The notes beneath the pieces are model-generated. The model had not been told where the DNA came from. It made no database searches and saw only the letters and a program-made list of their open reading frames with translations. Shown one piece after another: positions 52,644 to 62,471 of a DNA stretch of 64,000 bases. This stretch comes from Lachnospiraceae bacterium KH1T2 (GTDB taxonomy: Bacteria > Bacillota > Clostridia > Lachnospirales > Lachnospiraceae): assembly GCA_900114405.1 (NCBI GenBank), contig FOSY01000003.1, positions 1-64,000 on the forward strand, written 5' to 3'. A program made the translations under genes and the position numbers. The number at the start of each line of letters is the position of its first letter. The first letter of the stretch is position 1.

Positions 52644-54743
52644 TTGAACGAAAACAATAATAACAAAAATAATCAGGGGAAGAACCCTAAAAATCGTCAG
52701 ACTCTTATGGTGATGCTGATAGCAACTATTGTTACACTTTTCTGCATGAATGCGATGAGCTCGCTTGTACAGAGAAGTACGACACAGGAGATAAACTACA
52801 GCAGTTTCATGCATATGGTTTCGGCGAATCAGGTCGCTCTCGTAGAGATAAATTCTGAGAGGATCGAGATAACTCCGAGAGATTCCGAGAACATATCTTC
52901 ACCATTTAAGAAGAAATTCTATACAGGATATATCAACGATCCTAAACTGGTCGAGAAGCTGACTGCTGCAGGGGTTGAGTTTAGGGCGAAAGTTCCTGAT
53001 CTCTCAGGCACATTTCTTTCAGTCGCAATGAATTATCTTTTCCCATTATTGATAATTTTTGGGCTTTTCCACCTTGTTACTCGTCGCATGGGCGGCGGTG
53101 GCGGCGGAATCATGGGCGTTGGAAGAAGCAATGCCAAGGTTTACGTGCAGAAGGAAACAGGTGTCACCTTCAAGGATGTTGCAGGACAGGACGAAGCGAA
53201 GGAATCGCTGCAAGAGGTGGTAGATTTCCTGCATAATCCGGGGAAATATGTGAAGATCGGTGCCAAGCTTCCGAAGGGCGCGCTGCTTGTAGGCCCTCCG
53301 GGAACAGGTAAAACACTCCTTGCAAAGGCAGTTGCGGGCGAGGCACATGTACCTTTCTTCTCACTTGCCGGCTCTGACTTTGTAGAGATGTTCGTAGGTG
53401 TCGGTGCTTCACGAGTTAGAGATCTTTTCAGAGAAGCTGATAAAAATGCACCATGTATCATCTTCATCGACGAGATAGATGCTATCGGTAAGTCTAGAGA
53501 TTCAAGATATGGCGGAAATGACGAGCGTGAGCAGACATTGAATCAGCTCCTTGCTGAGATGGATGGTTTTGACTCTTCAAAGGGTATCCTCATACTCGGT
53601 GCGACTAACCGTCCGGAAACATTGGATAAGGCGCTTCTCCGTCCGGGACGTTTTGACAGACGAATCATCGTTGATAAGCCTGACCTTAAGGGACGTGTAG
53701 AGACACTTAAAGTTCATGCGAAAGATGTGAAGATGGACGAAAGTGTTGACTTCGAAGCAATCGCACTTGCAACAAGCGGCGCAGTGGGTTCAGACCTTGC
53801 AAATATGGTCAATGAAGCTGCGATCAATGCGGTAAAGCAGGGACGTGAATATGTTTCACAGAAAGACCTTCTGGATGCAGTAGAAGTGGTACTTGTCGGT
53901 AAGGAAAAGAAAGACAGAGTGCTTAGCAAGCAGGAAAGAAAGATTGTTTCCTACCATGAAATCGGACATGCGCTGCTTTCTGCACTTAAGAAAAATACAG
54001 AGCCGATACAGAAGATCACTATTATCCCTAGAACTATGGGCGCTCTCGGGTATGTTATGAATGTACCTGAGGAAGAGAAATATCTGGAGTCAGAGGCTGA
54101 GCTTCATGATAGACTTGTTTCGCTGGTAGCAGGACGAGCTGCGGAAGAGATCGTTTTTGATTCAGTTACAACAGGTGCTTCAAATGACATCGAGCAGGCA
54201 ACAAGGATCGCCAGAGCAATGGTCACTCAGTATGGAATGAGTAAGCGCTTCGGACTTCTCGGAATTGCAAGGGTTGAGGATCAGTACCTTAGCGGAAGAG
54301 TAGTGATGAACTGCTCAGAAGAGACAGAAGCCGGTGTAGATGAAGAAGTAACTAAGATGCTTCATGATGCTTATGAAGAGGCAAAGGTGGCGCTCATCGA
54401 GAATAGAGAGCTTATGGATAAGCTTGCAGACTTCCTCATTGAAAGAGAGACCATCACAGGTAAGGAGTTTATGAAGATCTTCCGTGAGGAAAAGGGAATA
54501 CCTGAGCCGGAAGAGACAAAGCCTGCTGAGGAAAAGGCAGAGGATAAGAAGTCTGAGGATGAGAAGGATGCCCAGCCACATATCGATGTAACTGTTACTA
54601 ATGAGACAGCACATTCAAGTGATGCGCAGACTGGTCTTGGAGTTAAATTCTCAGATGATGTCATCCCGGAATACAAGGGCAGCGGTGAAGATGGCAAAGA
54701 TAATGAAAAGCCAAATAATAACGGAACAAACAGCGTTCTGTAA
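52644..54743 (+). CDS. ftsH: ATP-dependent zinc metalloprotease FtsH
   Basis: 699 residues from a TTG at 52644 with GGTGAG before it. An in-frame TTG at 52590 lacks a ribosome site. A low-complexity Asn-rich N-terminus precedes two membrane helices flanking an external domain (about 39-129). The AAA domain has Walker [24 protein letters not shown] and the arginine-finger GRFDRR. The peptidase has the zinc motif HEIGHAL, and a Glu/Lys-rich C-terminal tail follows. It degrades misfolded membrane and some soluble proteins. It is transcribed alone and ends in a strong terminator. Confidence 0.93.
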   Translation: MNENNNNKNNQGKNPKNRQTLMVMLIATIVTLFCMNAMSSLVQRSTTQEINYSSFMHMVSANQVALVEINSERIEITPRDSENISSPFKKKFYTGYINDPKLVEKLTAAGVEFRAKVPDLSGTFLSVAMNYLFPLLIIFGLFHLVTRRMGGGGGGIMGVGRSNAKVYVQKETGVTFKDVAGQDEAKESLQEVVDFLHNPGKYVKIGAKLPKGALLVGPPGTGKTLLAKAVAGEAHVPFFSLAGSDFVEMFVGVGASRVRDLFREADKNAPCIIFIDEIDAIGKSRDSRYGGNDEREQTLNQLLAEMDGFDSSKGILILGATNRPETLDKALLRPGRFDRRIIVDKPDLKGRVETLKVHAKDVKMDESVDFEAIALATSGAVGSDLANMVNEAAINAVKQGREYVSQKDLLDAVEVVLVGKEKKDRVLSKQERKIVSYHEIGHALLSALKKNTEPIQKITIIPRTMGALGYVMNVPEEEKYLESEAELHDRLVSLVAGRAAEEIVFDSVTTGASNDIEQATRIARAMVTQYGMSKRFGLLGIARVEDQYLSGRVVMNCSEETEAGVDEEVTKMLHDAYEEAKVALIENRELMDKLADFLIERETITGKEFMKIFREEKGIPEPEETKPAEEKAEDKKSEDEKDAQPHIDVTVTNETAHSSDAQTGLGVKFSDDVIPEYKGSGEDGKDNEKPNNNGTNSVL

Positions 54744-54842
54744 GCTGTCTGTTGATGTATAAATATAAGTACAACATGTTTGGAAAATTCTAAACAAATT
54801 ATCAGAAATACGATTGTGATAAATATACAAACAGTCCTTAAT

Positions 54843-54884
54843 AATCGGATTCTTCGCACTAAAAATGCGAAGGGTCCGATTTTA
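54843..54884 (+). terminator. Terminator after ftsH
   Basis: AATCGGATTCTTCGCA/TGCGAAGGGTCCGATT with two G-U pairs, followed by TTTA. Confidence 0.8.
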
Positions 54885-54905
54885 CTTTTGCCCTGAAATA
54901 TGCTA

Positions 54906-54941
54906 GTTTAACATTGAATAAACGTTTAATCAATGTTAAAC
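54906..54941 (+). promoter_or_regulatory. 36-bp palindrome in front of the GH127 gene, candidate operator
   Basis: Perfect 12-bp inverted repeats GTTTAACATTGA (54906-54917) and TCAATGTTAAAC (54930-54941) surround a near-palindromic centre with AAACGTTT. A CG-centred core like this is typical of LacI-family operators. It ends 16 bases before the GH127 start. No regulator gene is adjacent. Confidence 0.55.
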
Positions 54942-54957
54942 GAAAGGAAGGTATTGT

Positions 54958-57900
54958 ATGGGGATTTCAAAAAGGAGAATGAGTAGGTCAATGGCCGTAC
55001 TGCTTGCGGCTGCAATGGTAACAGGCTCATTGCCGGTGACAGCATGCGCACAGACAGTGGAGAATGTCGAGAGCGCTGCAGCCGGTGATGAAGTCAGAGA
55101 TGATGAGCTTGTGCTCAGGTATGATTTCACAAAGTATGATTCGACGATAATCAATGATTCTACGCCGCATGGTAAAGCCGGAGTTGTGAGAAACTATGAC
55201 AAAGGCGGATTTAAGGTGATCGACGCGAATATTTACGGTCGTGATGTTAAAGCCATGTCGCTTCCGGGAGGTTCTGATGGGGGATATTTAGAGCTTCCGG
55301 TAGGCACACTTGACGGGCTTGACGAAACTACTATCTCTATGTGGGTAAGGCTTAAGTCAGATACAGGTTACCAGAGGATCTGGGATTTTGGAACAGGTAC
55401 GGATAAGTACATCTACCTGCTTTCAAACGGCGGAAATGAAGGATTTAAGGGATATGCTTCAGCTGCGACTACCAATGGATGGAGTAATGAAGAGGGCGTA
55501 TCTACCGGTACGGATAAAGATATAGAGAAAAACAAGTGGGTGCTCACTACAGTTACCATAAAGAAAGACGTCCTTAAACTCTATGCCGATGGAAAACTCA
55601 TAGGTGAAAAGAAGCTCAGCACAGCTCTTGATGAGATGGGAAGCTTTGACAGATGCTTCGTGGGATACGGTCAGTTCGGTGATGCTCCAACTCAGGGAGA
55701 CTTCGCCGACATCATGATATATGACCGTGCGCTGAGCGATGCCGAGGTGGAAAAGCTTTTCGACGTGGACGATGCTTCAAGAGTTAAGGGTGACGCTGCA
55801 GAGCTCAAACTCGATGTTGACGTGGAAGGCGTTACAGATGACTTTGAACTTCCGGTAAAAGGTGCTAATGGCTCAGAAATAAAGTGGTACTCAGATAATG
55901 AGGAAGTGATAAGCATTGATGGCGATAAAGCTCATGTAGATCAGCCGGATGTCGGAGAGGATGAGGCAGAAGTTACACTTACAGCAGAGCTCAGCCTTAA
56001 TGGAGAAGTTGAGGAGAAGAGTTTTAGGCTCAGAGTACTCCCGAAGCTTTCAGATGCAGCGAAAGCAAGAGAAGACCTGAATGCTATCGAGCTTGAAAAT
56101 ATCGATGCTCTGACGGAGGACATTTCACTTCCGAGAGAGGGAGTAAAGAATGGCTCAGAAATCAGATGGACAACAGATGATGAGAAACATCTTAGTGCCG
56201 AAGGAAAAGTCACACGCCCTGAAATCGGCGAAAAAGATGCAGACATCGTGCTTGAAGCCAATGCAGTATACGGTGATGCGCAGGAGACAAGAAGCTTTAA
56301 TGCAAAAGTGCTTGCAAAGAAAGCTGCAAACTCCATCGTTTCATATGACGAGATAAATGTTACTACAGAGGCAGGAGTTTCTCCGGTTCTTCCAAACTAT
56401 GTGAGAGTTCACTACTCTGATGGCACGTCTCAGAAGCTTCCGGCAGCATGGCCGTCAGAAATCGATGCTGAAAAGTACGGAACGGAAGGTGAATTTGATG
56501 TAAGCGGAACACTTGTCGGAGTTCAGTATGAGACTATAAAAGCACATGTTACCGTGAAGTCAGGTGATGATATAAATGCTGAAGCCGAAGCATATGGCTT
56601 TGACTTAAGCGATGTGAGCCTTGACGCTGAGCAGGATTCCATTCTTACAGAAAATATGGCTCGTGATATAGCTTATCTGAAAAAGCTTGATAACGACCGT
56701 ATGCTTTATAATTTCAGAAAGACCTTCGGACAGAGCACAAAGGGCGCGAAACCGCTTGGCGGCTGGGATGAGCCGACAGGGCTTTTAAGAGGGCATTCCA
56801 CAGGGCATTATCTTTCTGCCCTTGCAATGGCTTATGCGTCTACAGGTGACAGCGAGATCAAGAGCAAGCTCGACGATATGATACATGAGCTGCGGACTTT
56901 GCAGGAAATGTCAGAAGGAAATGCAGCAGACTTCAAGACAAAGGGAACTGACCAGAGTGTATGGAGCACTAACCCTAAGGAGTGGGGAAAGGGCTTTATA
57001 AGCGCATATTCGCCGGATCAGTTTGCACTTCTTGAGCAGTATGTTCCGTATGCGACGATATGGGCACCATATTACACACTTCACAAGCTGGAGGCTGGTT
57101 TCATAGATGCCTATACATATACAGGAAATGAGGAGGCACTTGAGATCGCAAAGGACCTCGGAAGCTGGATACATGACCGCCTTGCAGCTACAAGCGAGGA
57201 GCAGCGCATAAGGATGTGGGATATGTATATCGCCGGAGAGCTTGGCGGAATGAATGAGTCAATGGCAAAGCTCTATGAGATAACCGGTGATGAAAAATAT
57301 CTCGAAACAGCTAAATTTTTTGATAATAAGAAATTCTTCGATAATTTAAGCAAAAATATAGACGATATCCATGGAAGACATGCAAATCAGCATATCCCGC
57401 AGATAGTCGGTGCGCTGGAAGAGTATCAGGCGACTGCAAAAGCCGGCGAGCCGGAGAAGTACTATTTCAATATAGCTAAGAACTTCTGGAATAGAGTTAC
57501 GAGAGACTATGCTTACTCAATAGGCGGAGTTGGCACAGGTGAGAATTTCAAGGAAGCAGGAAAGCAGGCGCAGTACATCGCAGGCGAGACAAACTGTGAG
57601 ACTTGTGCAGCCTACAACATGCTCAAGCTTACGAAGATGCTGTATTCTTATGAACCTGACGATGCTTCATATATGGACTACTATGAAAGAACTCTCTACA
57701 ACCAGATAATCGCATCACAGGACCCTGATGAAGACGACAGCAATAATGTAACTTATATGCTCCCGATAGGCTCAGGAGTGCATAAGACATATTCTGACGA
57801 TTACCAGAGCTTCACTTGCTGCCATGGTACAGGAATGGAAAATCATGTTAAGTATCAGGAGGCTGCATACTTTAAGAATGATGACACACTTTATGTAAAC

Positions 57901-59610
57901 TTATATATGCCGGCAGAGGTCAAGTGGCAGGAGAAAGGTCTTAAGGTATCTCAGAAGACAGCATTTCCTTCAGAAGATTCAGAGATAAGGGTAGAAGCTC
58001 TTGATGGTGAAGAAGCTCAGACAATAAGTATGAAGCTCAGAGTGCCTTACTGGGCAGATAAGGGCTACACAGTAGAAGTGAATGGCGAGGAAGTCGTTAA
58101 AGATGCAGAGCCTTCAAGCTATGTGACACTTGAAGATATAAAGACGGGCGACGTAATAAAGGTACATGCGGAATTTGGCTATCACCTTTGTGCAACACCT
58201 GATAAACTGAATGGAAGTGAAGTTGCAAGTGTCATGTATGGACCGCTCGTACTTGTGGGTAAGACTTCGAGCACAGCATGGAAAACGCTTAAATTTGCAG
58301 AAGAGCTCGAAAGCTCAATAAAGCAGGATAAGAATGATCCGCTTAAAATGACTACCAACGGTCTTGAATTTGAGCCGATGTACAGAGCACATCACTATTA
58401 CTACTCTGCATACTTCAAGATCCTTAAGACTAATGATGAGTCAACCTACTATACAGTTGCGCTTAGCAATGAGACGGAGAATAAGGGAAGTATAGAGGTT
58501 AATTCTGAGCTTATAAAGGAAAATGGAACACTTGAGATAACCACCATCCCTAAGAGCGGATTTAAGGTAAAGTCGCTTAAAGTAAATGGTGAGGAGCTGC
58601 AGCCATATGCGGAAAATCAGTATAAAGTCGAAAATATCAAAGAGGATATTTCGGTAGTAGTAAGGTTTGGAAAGAAGCTCCCGGAGAAGGCAGATCCGGA
58701 ACACCTCGAATATGCGGCTGAGGCATCATCAGACTATACAGCAAGCTGGGAAAATGTTGATGGCGTAAATAATGCAAATAATAACCCGACCAGGTCTAAC
58801 TGCGGTACAGGAAGAGGCTGGGGTGACTGGGCTCAGGCACAGGGTTCAAAGCACTGGATTGCCTATAACTGGGATAAGGCTGTGAAGCTGAATACTACCG
58901 AGATCTTTTGGTATGACGACGGTGGCGGAACAAGAGTGCCGGCTTCTATCAGCTTTGAGTATGAGGATGAAAATGGTGAATGGCATGAAGCTTTGATGAA
59001 GGGAGATACTTTAGATATCTTCAAACTCGATCAGTTTAATACTATTAAGTTTGACACGATCACAGCTAAAGCGCTGCGCATGAATGTCGTGATCTCGTCT
59101 GAAGATGGAGCAGCGGGAACAGGGGTAGTGCGTTGGAAAGTAAGCTGCCAGGAAGAAGAACCTGAGAAGACTTATACGATAAAGAAAGCATGGGGTAAGA
59201 GTTATATTGCAGACGAGGACGGAAACAGAGCGGAAGGCTTTGTGGAAGTTGACGGAGTAAGATATTACTGTGATCCTGAAAGAAATGGTGCTGTAATGAC
59301 TTCAAAAATATTTGAGGTAGACGGGGCACGTTACCATGCGAATAAGTCAGGCGCTATAGATACAGGCTTTGTAAAGCTTCTGCAGGGAACATATTATTTT
59401 GAGAAAGACGGAAAGATGTTCGCTGACGGCTTCAAGGTCATTGATGGAAAGACATATTACTTTGGAGAAGACGGCAAGATGTATAAAGGCTGGCTTAAGC
59501 TTGGTGATGATGAATACCGCTTCCTTGAAGATGGTACGATGGCGACCGGAGAAATAGAGATCTGGGGACGCAAGTATAAGTTTGGAGAGGATGGAAAGCT
59601 TCAGAAATAA
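54958..59610 (+). CDS. Giant secreted GH127 (beta-L-arabinofuranosidase-like) protein with wall-binding repeats
   Basis: 1550 residues. There is a signal peptide (1-33), then a LamG/concanavalin-like domain (about 49-265), two Ig-like modules (about 270-450), another with VRVHYSDGTSQKLPAAWP (about 460-540), and the GH127 domain (about 560-1090). The catalytic zinc site is intact: E881 and C883 in NCETCAAYN, and C954-C955 in FTCCHGTGMENH. Further C-terminal modules include an InlB-like repeat, a coagulation-factor-like (F5/8-type) domain and choline/glucan-binding-like repeats (about 1400-1550, for example GWLKLGDDEYRFLEDG). It releases L-arabinose from plant glycans at the cell wall. GGAAGG precedes the start. 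Confidence 0.88.
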   Translation: MGISKRRMSRSMAVLLAAAMVTGSLPVTACAQTVENVESAAAGDEVRDDELVLRYDFTKYDSTIINDSTPHGKAGVVRNYDKGGFKVIDANIYGRDVKAMSLPGGSDGGYLELPVGTLDGLDETTISMWVRLKSDTGYQRIWDFGTGTDKYIYLLSNGGNEGFKGYASAATTNGWSNEEGVSTGTDKDIEKNKWVLTTVTIKKDVLKLYADGKLIGEKKLSTALDEMGSFDRCFVGYGQFGDAPTQGDFADIMIYDRALSDAEVEKLFDVDDASRVKGDAAELKLDVDVEGVTDDFELPVKGANGSEIKWYSDNEEVISIDGDKAHVDQPDVGEDEAEVTLTAELSLNGEVEEKSFRLRVLPKLSDAAKAREDLNAIELENIDALTEDISLPREGVKNGSEIRWTTDDEKHLSAEGKVTRPEIGEKDADIVLEANAVYGDAQETRSFNAKVLAKKAANSIVSYDEINVTTEAGVSPVLPNYVRVHYSDGTSQKLPAAWPSEIDAEKYGTEGEFDVSGTLVGVQYETIKAHVTVKSGDDINAEAEAYGFDLSDVSLDAEQDSILTENMARDIAYLKKLDNDRMLYNFRKTFGQSTKGAKPLGGWDEPTGLLRGHSTGHYLSALAMAYASTGDSEIKSKLDDMIHELRTLQEMSEGNAADFKTKGTDQSVWSTNPKEWGKGFISAYSPDQFALLEQYVPYATIWAPYYTLHKLEAGFIDAYTYTGNEEALEIAKDLGSWIHDRLAATSEEQRIRMWDMYIAGELGGMNESMAKLYEITGDEKYLETAKFFDNKKFFDNLSKNIDDIHGRHANQHIPQIVGALEEYQATAKAGEPEKYYFNIAKNFWNRVTRDYAYSIGGVGTGENFKEAGKQAQYIAGETNCETCAAYNMLKLTKMLYSYEPDDASYMDYYERTLYNQIIASQDPDEDDSNNVTYMLPIGSGVHKTYSDDYQSFTCCHGTGMENHVKYQEAAYFKNDDTLYVNLYMPAEVKWQEKGLKVSQKTAFPSEDSEIRVEALDGEEAQTISMKLRVPYWADKGYTVEVNGEEVVKDAEPSSYVTLEDIKTGDVIKVHAEFGYHLCATPDKLNGSEVASVMYGPLVLVGKTSSTAWKTLKFAEELESSIKQDKNDPLKMTTNGLEFEPMYRAHHYYYSAYFKILKTNDESTYYTVALSNETENKGSIEVNSELIKENGTLEITTIPKSGFKVKSLKVNGEELQPYAENQYKVENIKEDISVVVRFGKKLPEKADPEHLEYAAEASSDYTASWENVDGVNNANNNPTRSNCGTGRGWGDWAQAQGSKHWIAYNWDKAVKLNTTEIFWYDDGGGTRVPASISFEYEDENGEWHEALMKGDTLDIFKLDQFNTIKFDTITAKALRMNVVISSEDGAAGTGVVRWKVSCQEEEPEKTYTIKKAWGKSYIADEDGNRAEGFVEVDGVRYYCDPERNGAVMTSKIFEVDGARYHANKSGAIDTGFVKLLQGTYYFEKDGKMFADGFKVIDGKTYYFGEDGKMYKGWLKLGDDEYRFLEDGTMATGEIEIWGRKYKFGEDGKLQK

Positions 59611-59630
59611 CGGATTTTAGAGTGAAAGGG

Positions 59631-59669
59631 GCTCTGTGTGTTAAAAGCGCGCAGAGCTCTTTTTTTCTT
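59631..59669 (+). terminator. Terminator after the GH127 gene
   Basis: A 10-bp stem GCTCTGTGTG/CGCGCAGAGC (with two G-U pairs) is followed by a T-run. Confidence 0.8.
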
Positions 59670-59814
59670 ATAGGAAATTACGTTGGAATTCCGATAAGTT
59701 AAAAATGCACTACGTGCATTGGATGCGGCGCGCGGATTTACCGTAATCAGCGAAAATGTGTTAATATGTATCTGTTCGCTTAAATTTTAGTTAGACTTTT
59801 TGTCAGGAGAAAAG

Positions 59815-60654
59815 ATGATTCAGGATATAGAACCACATGTTTTTAAGAATCAATACGAAAGAAGATCGCCTGAGGGAGAAGACTTCGTCTTTGCCTTCAA
59901 AGGCAGAAATCTTTTGATAAAGAAGGATGAGGACAGGATATATGTCCCTCGTGTAAAGGATATTTCGGCGGCAGAAGATGAGCTGATATATATCTTTGCT
60001 ATAGATGATAAGAGATTTTATATATATTTTCCGGCAGAGGAAAAGGAGATAGAGCTTCAGGGCTTTGAGTATGCGACGCTTAGGACTTTAAGAGCGGCGC
60101 AGCCTATGGCACTTAGCTTTGCGGGAGAGACAGCCTGGCACTTGTATCTTTGGTATAGGGATAATAGATTTTGCGGCAGATGCGGCAGCAGGACGCAGTT
60201 TCACCTGAAAGAGAGGGCAATGGAGTGCCCTGAATGCGGAAATGTGATATATCCGAAGATAGCGCCGGCAGTGATAGTCGGTATAACAGACGGAGACAGC
60301 ATAGTAGTCACACGCTATAAAGGCAGAGAATATAAGGGTATCGCCCTTGTTGCAGGATTTTGCGAGATAGGTGAGTCTATGGAAGACACTGTGCGTCGTG
60401 AAGTCATGGAAGAGGTTGGACTTAAGGTCAAAAATATAAGATACTATAAGAGCCAGCCTTGGGGATTTGACCAGAATATACTTGCCGGATATTACTGTGA
60501 GCTTGACGGTGAGAGGAAGATCACCAGGCAGGAGGATGAATTGTCTGTCGCAGAGTGGATCACGAGAGATGAGCTTCAGGAGCAGACAAATATCATAAGC
60601 CTTACAGCAGAGATGATAGAAAATTTTAGAAGAAATGGAAATATTAATAAATGA
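59815..60654 (+). CDS. NADH pyrophosphatase-like Nudix hydrolase (NudC type)
   Basis: 279 residues from ATG 59815, with AGGAG 6 bases upstream. An in-frame TTG at 59800 precedes the ribosome site and is rejected. The four-cysteine zinc ribbon is CGRCG followed by CPECG (near 121-142), then the Nudix box GFCEIGESMEDTVRREVMEEVG (shown as GFCEIGESMED and REVMEEVG). The motif SQPWGFD is typical of NudC. It cleaves NAD(H) or deNADs RNA caps. It overlaps the ABC-F gene by 4 bases. Confidence 0.9.
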   Translation: MIQDIEPHVFKNQYERRSPEGEDFVFAFKGRNLLIKKDEDRIYVPRVKDISAAEDELIYIFAIDDKRFYIYFPAEEKEIELQGFEYATLRTLRAAQPMALSFAGETAWHLYLWYRDNRFCGRCGSRTQFHLKERAMECPECGNVIYPKIAPAVIVGITDGDSIVVTRYKGREYKGIALVAGFCEIGESMEDTVRREVMEEVGLKVKNIRYYKSQPWGFDQNILAGYYCELDGERKITRQEDELSVAEWITRDELQEQTNIISLTAEMIENFRRNGNINK

Positions 60655-62447
60655 GTATCTTAAATTTTGAAAATGTAAGTAAGACACTTGGAAATAAAAC
60701 GATATTGGATTCGGTGACTTTCGGCATAGAGGCAGGGCAGAAGGTCGGAGTTATAGGTGTGAACGGTGCCGGAAAGTCTACATTTTTATCAATGGCGACA
60801 GGCGAGATGGAGCCGGATGAGGGAGCAGTCATCACATCTAATGGGCTTAAGATAGCAAGACTTCTGCAGACACCTGATTTTGACAATAGCATAAGCCTTT
60901 TGGAGAATGTTTCAAAAATGGCATATGGTGAGCACGCGGCAACTGATGACAATGGAAATGTCAAAGCTACTTTGGCTAAGTTTGGACTTACGGATGTTGA
61001 CTCTTCGCCGGAGCATCTTTCGGGCGGTCAGAAGAAAAGGGCGGCGCTGGCAGCGGCATTGCTCTCGCCTTCGGATCTGCTGATCCTTGATGAGCCGACT
61101 AACCATCTTGATATCGAGATGATAGAGTGGCTTGAGAATTTCCTTCAGCACTACAGAGGTGCGCTGCTCATGGTTACACATGACAGGTATTTCCTTGATG
61201 AAGTGACTGACTCCATATTGGAGATCGACCATGCAAAGGTCTACACCTATGAAGAAAATTACTCAGGTTACCTTGAGCTAAAGCAGCAGAGGCTAGACTA
61301 TGCGAGGGCAGCGGAGCGAAAGATGGCAACTCTTTATAAGCAGGATCTCGCATGGATGCAGAGAGGAGCACGTGCCCGTTCTACCAAGCAGAAAGCGCAT
61401 ATCCAGAGGTTTGAAGAACTTAGGGACAGAGATAAGCTTGTGGAGGACAGACAGGTGGAGATCAGCTCTGCGACTTCAAGGCTTGGAAATAAGACCGTAG
61501 AACTCTATGGAATCTCAAAAGCTTTTGGTGAGAAAAAGATCTATAGTGATTTTAATTATAATTTCCTTAGGAATGACAGAATAGGTATCATAGGGCCGAA
61601 TGGCTGCGGAAAGTCAACATTTATAAAGACTATACTTGGTATAACTGAGCCCGACAGCGGAGATGTTGAAGTGGGGCAGACTGTAAGATTCGGATACTTC
61701 AGTCAGGAAAATGAAGAGCTTGATATGTCGATGAGAGTTATAGACTATATCAAAGAAACAGCAGAGTTTATAAGGACTTCCGAGGGACTTGTCTCTGCAT
61801 CAAATATGTGCGAGCGTTTCCTCTTTGATGGAAATATGCAGTATACGCTGATTGAGAAGCTCTCGGGAGGAGAGCGACGCAGGCTTTACCTGCTGAAAGT
61901 TCTCATGGAGTCGCCGAATGTGCTTATACTCGATGAGCCTACGAACGACCTCGACATTCAGACGCTTCAGGTACTTGAAGACTACCTTGACCACTACGTC
62001 GGAGTGCTGATCGTGGTATCTCACGACAGATACTTCCTTGACAGAGTCGTGACTACTATATTCTCATTTGAGGGAAATGGTGAGATCGATAGGATTCCGG
62101 GTGATTATGAGAGCTATCTGAAGCGTAAGAAAGAGAAAGAAGCAGCTCGGGCTGAAGCTGCGCCTGCGGCAGAAGAAAAGCCAAAAGCCAAGTATGAAAA
62201 AGCACCAAGGAAGAAAACAAAGCTTTCCTTTAAGGAACAGCAGGAATATGATACTATCGAGGAAGAGATAGAAAAGCTGCAGGCTCGTTCAGAAGAGCTT
62301 GATGGGGAGATACTCAAGGCAGCGACAGACTTTGGTAAACTTACAGAGCTTACAAAGGAAAAAGAAGAGACTGATGCCAAACTTGACGAAAGGATCGCAA
62401 GATACTTAGAGCTTGAAGAGATGGTCGAAGAGTTCAGCAAGCAATAA
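60651..62447 (+). CDS. ABC-F family ATPase (ribosome-associated)
   Basis: 598 residues, two nucleotide-binding domains and no membrane segment. NBD1 has GVNGAGKSTF, LSGGQKKRAAL and LLILDEPTNHLD, and NBD2 has GPNGCGKSTF, LSGGERRRLYL and LILDEPTNDLD. The linker between them is the P-site tRNA interaction motif. A C-terminal coiled-coil tail (about 520-598) resembles Uup. ABC-F proteins act on ribosomes to relieve stalling or give antibiotic resistance. The subtype cannot be decided by eye. Its stop lies inside the convergent terminator. Confidence 0.9.
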   Translation: MSILNFENVSKTLGNKTILDSVTFGIEAGQKVGVIGVNGAGKSTFLSMATGEMEPDEGAVITSNGLKIARLLQTPDFDNSISLLENVSKMAYGEHAATDDNGNVKATLAKFGLTDVDSSPEHLSGGQKKRAALAAALLSPSDLLILDEPTNHLDIEMIEWLENFLQHYRGALLMVTHDRYFLDEVTDSILEIDHAKVYTYEENYSGYLELKQQRLDYARAAERKMATLYKQDLAWMQRGARARSTKQKAHIQRFEELRDRDKLVEDRQVEISSATSRLGNKTVELYGISKAFGEKKIYSDFNYNFLRNDRIGIIGPNGCGKSTFIKTILGITEPDSGDVEVGQTVRFGYFSQENEELDMSMRVIDYIKETAEFIRTSEGLVSASNMCERFLFDGNMQYTLIEKLSGGERRRLYLLKVLMESPNVLILDEPTNDLDIQTLQVLEDYLDHYVGVLIVVSHDRYFLDRVVTTIFSFEGNGEIDRIPGDYESYLKRKKEKEAARAEAAPAAEEKPKAKYEKAPRKKTKLSFKEQQEYDTIEEEIEKLQARSEELDGEILKAATDFGKLTELTKEKEETDAKLDERIARYLELEEMVEEFSKQ

Positions 62448-62471
62448 AAAAGTGCCGAAAGGCACTTTTTT
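62447..62471. terminator. Bidirectional terminator with GAAA loop
   Basis: AAAAAGTGCC, GAAA, GGCACTTTTT. It overlaps the stop codons of both the ABC-F and the convergent glycosyltransferase gene. Confidence 0.85.
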
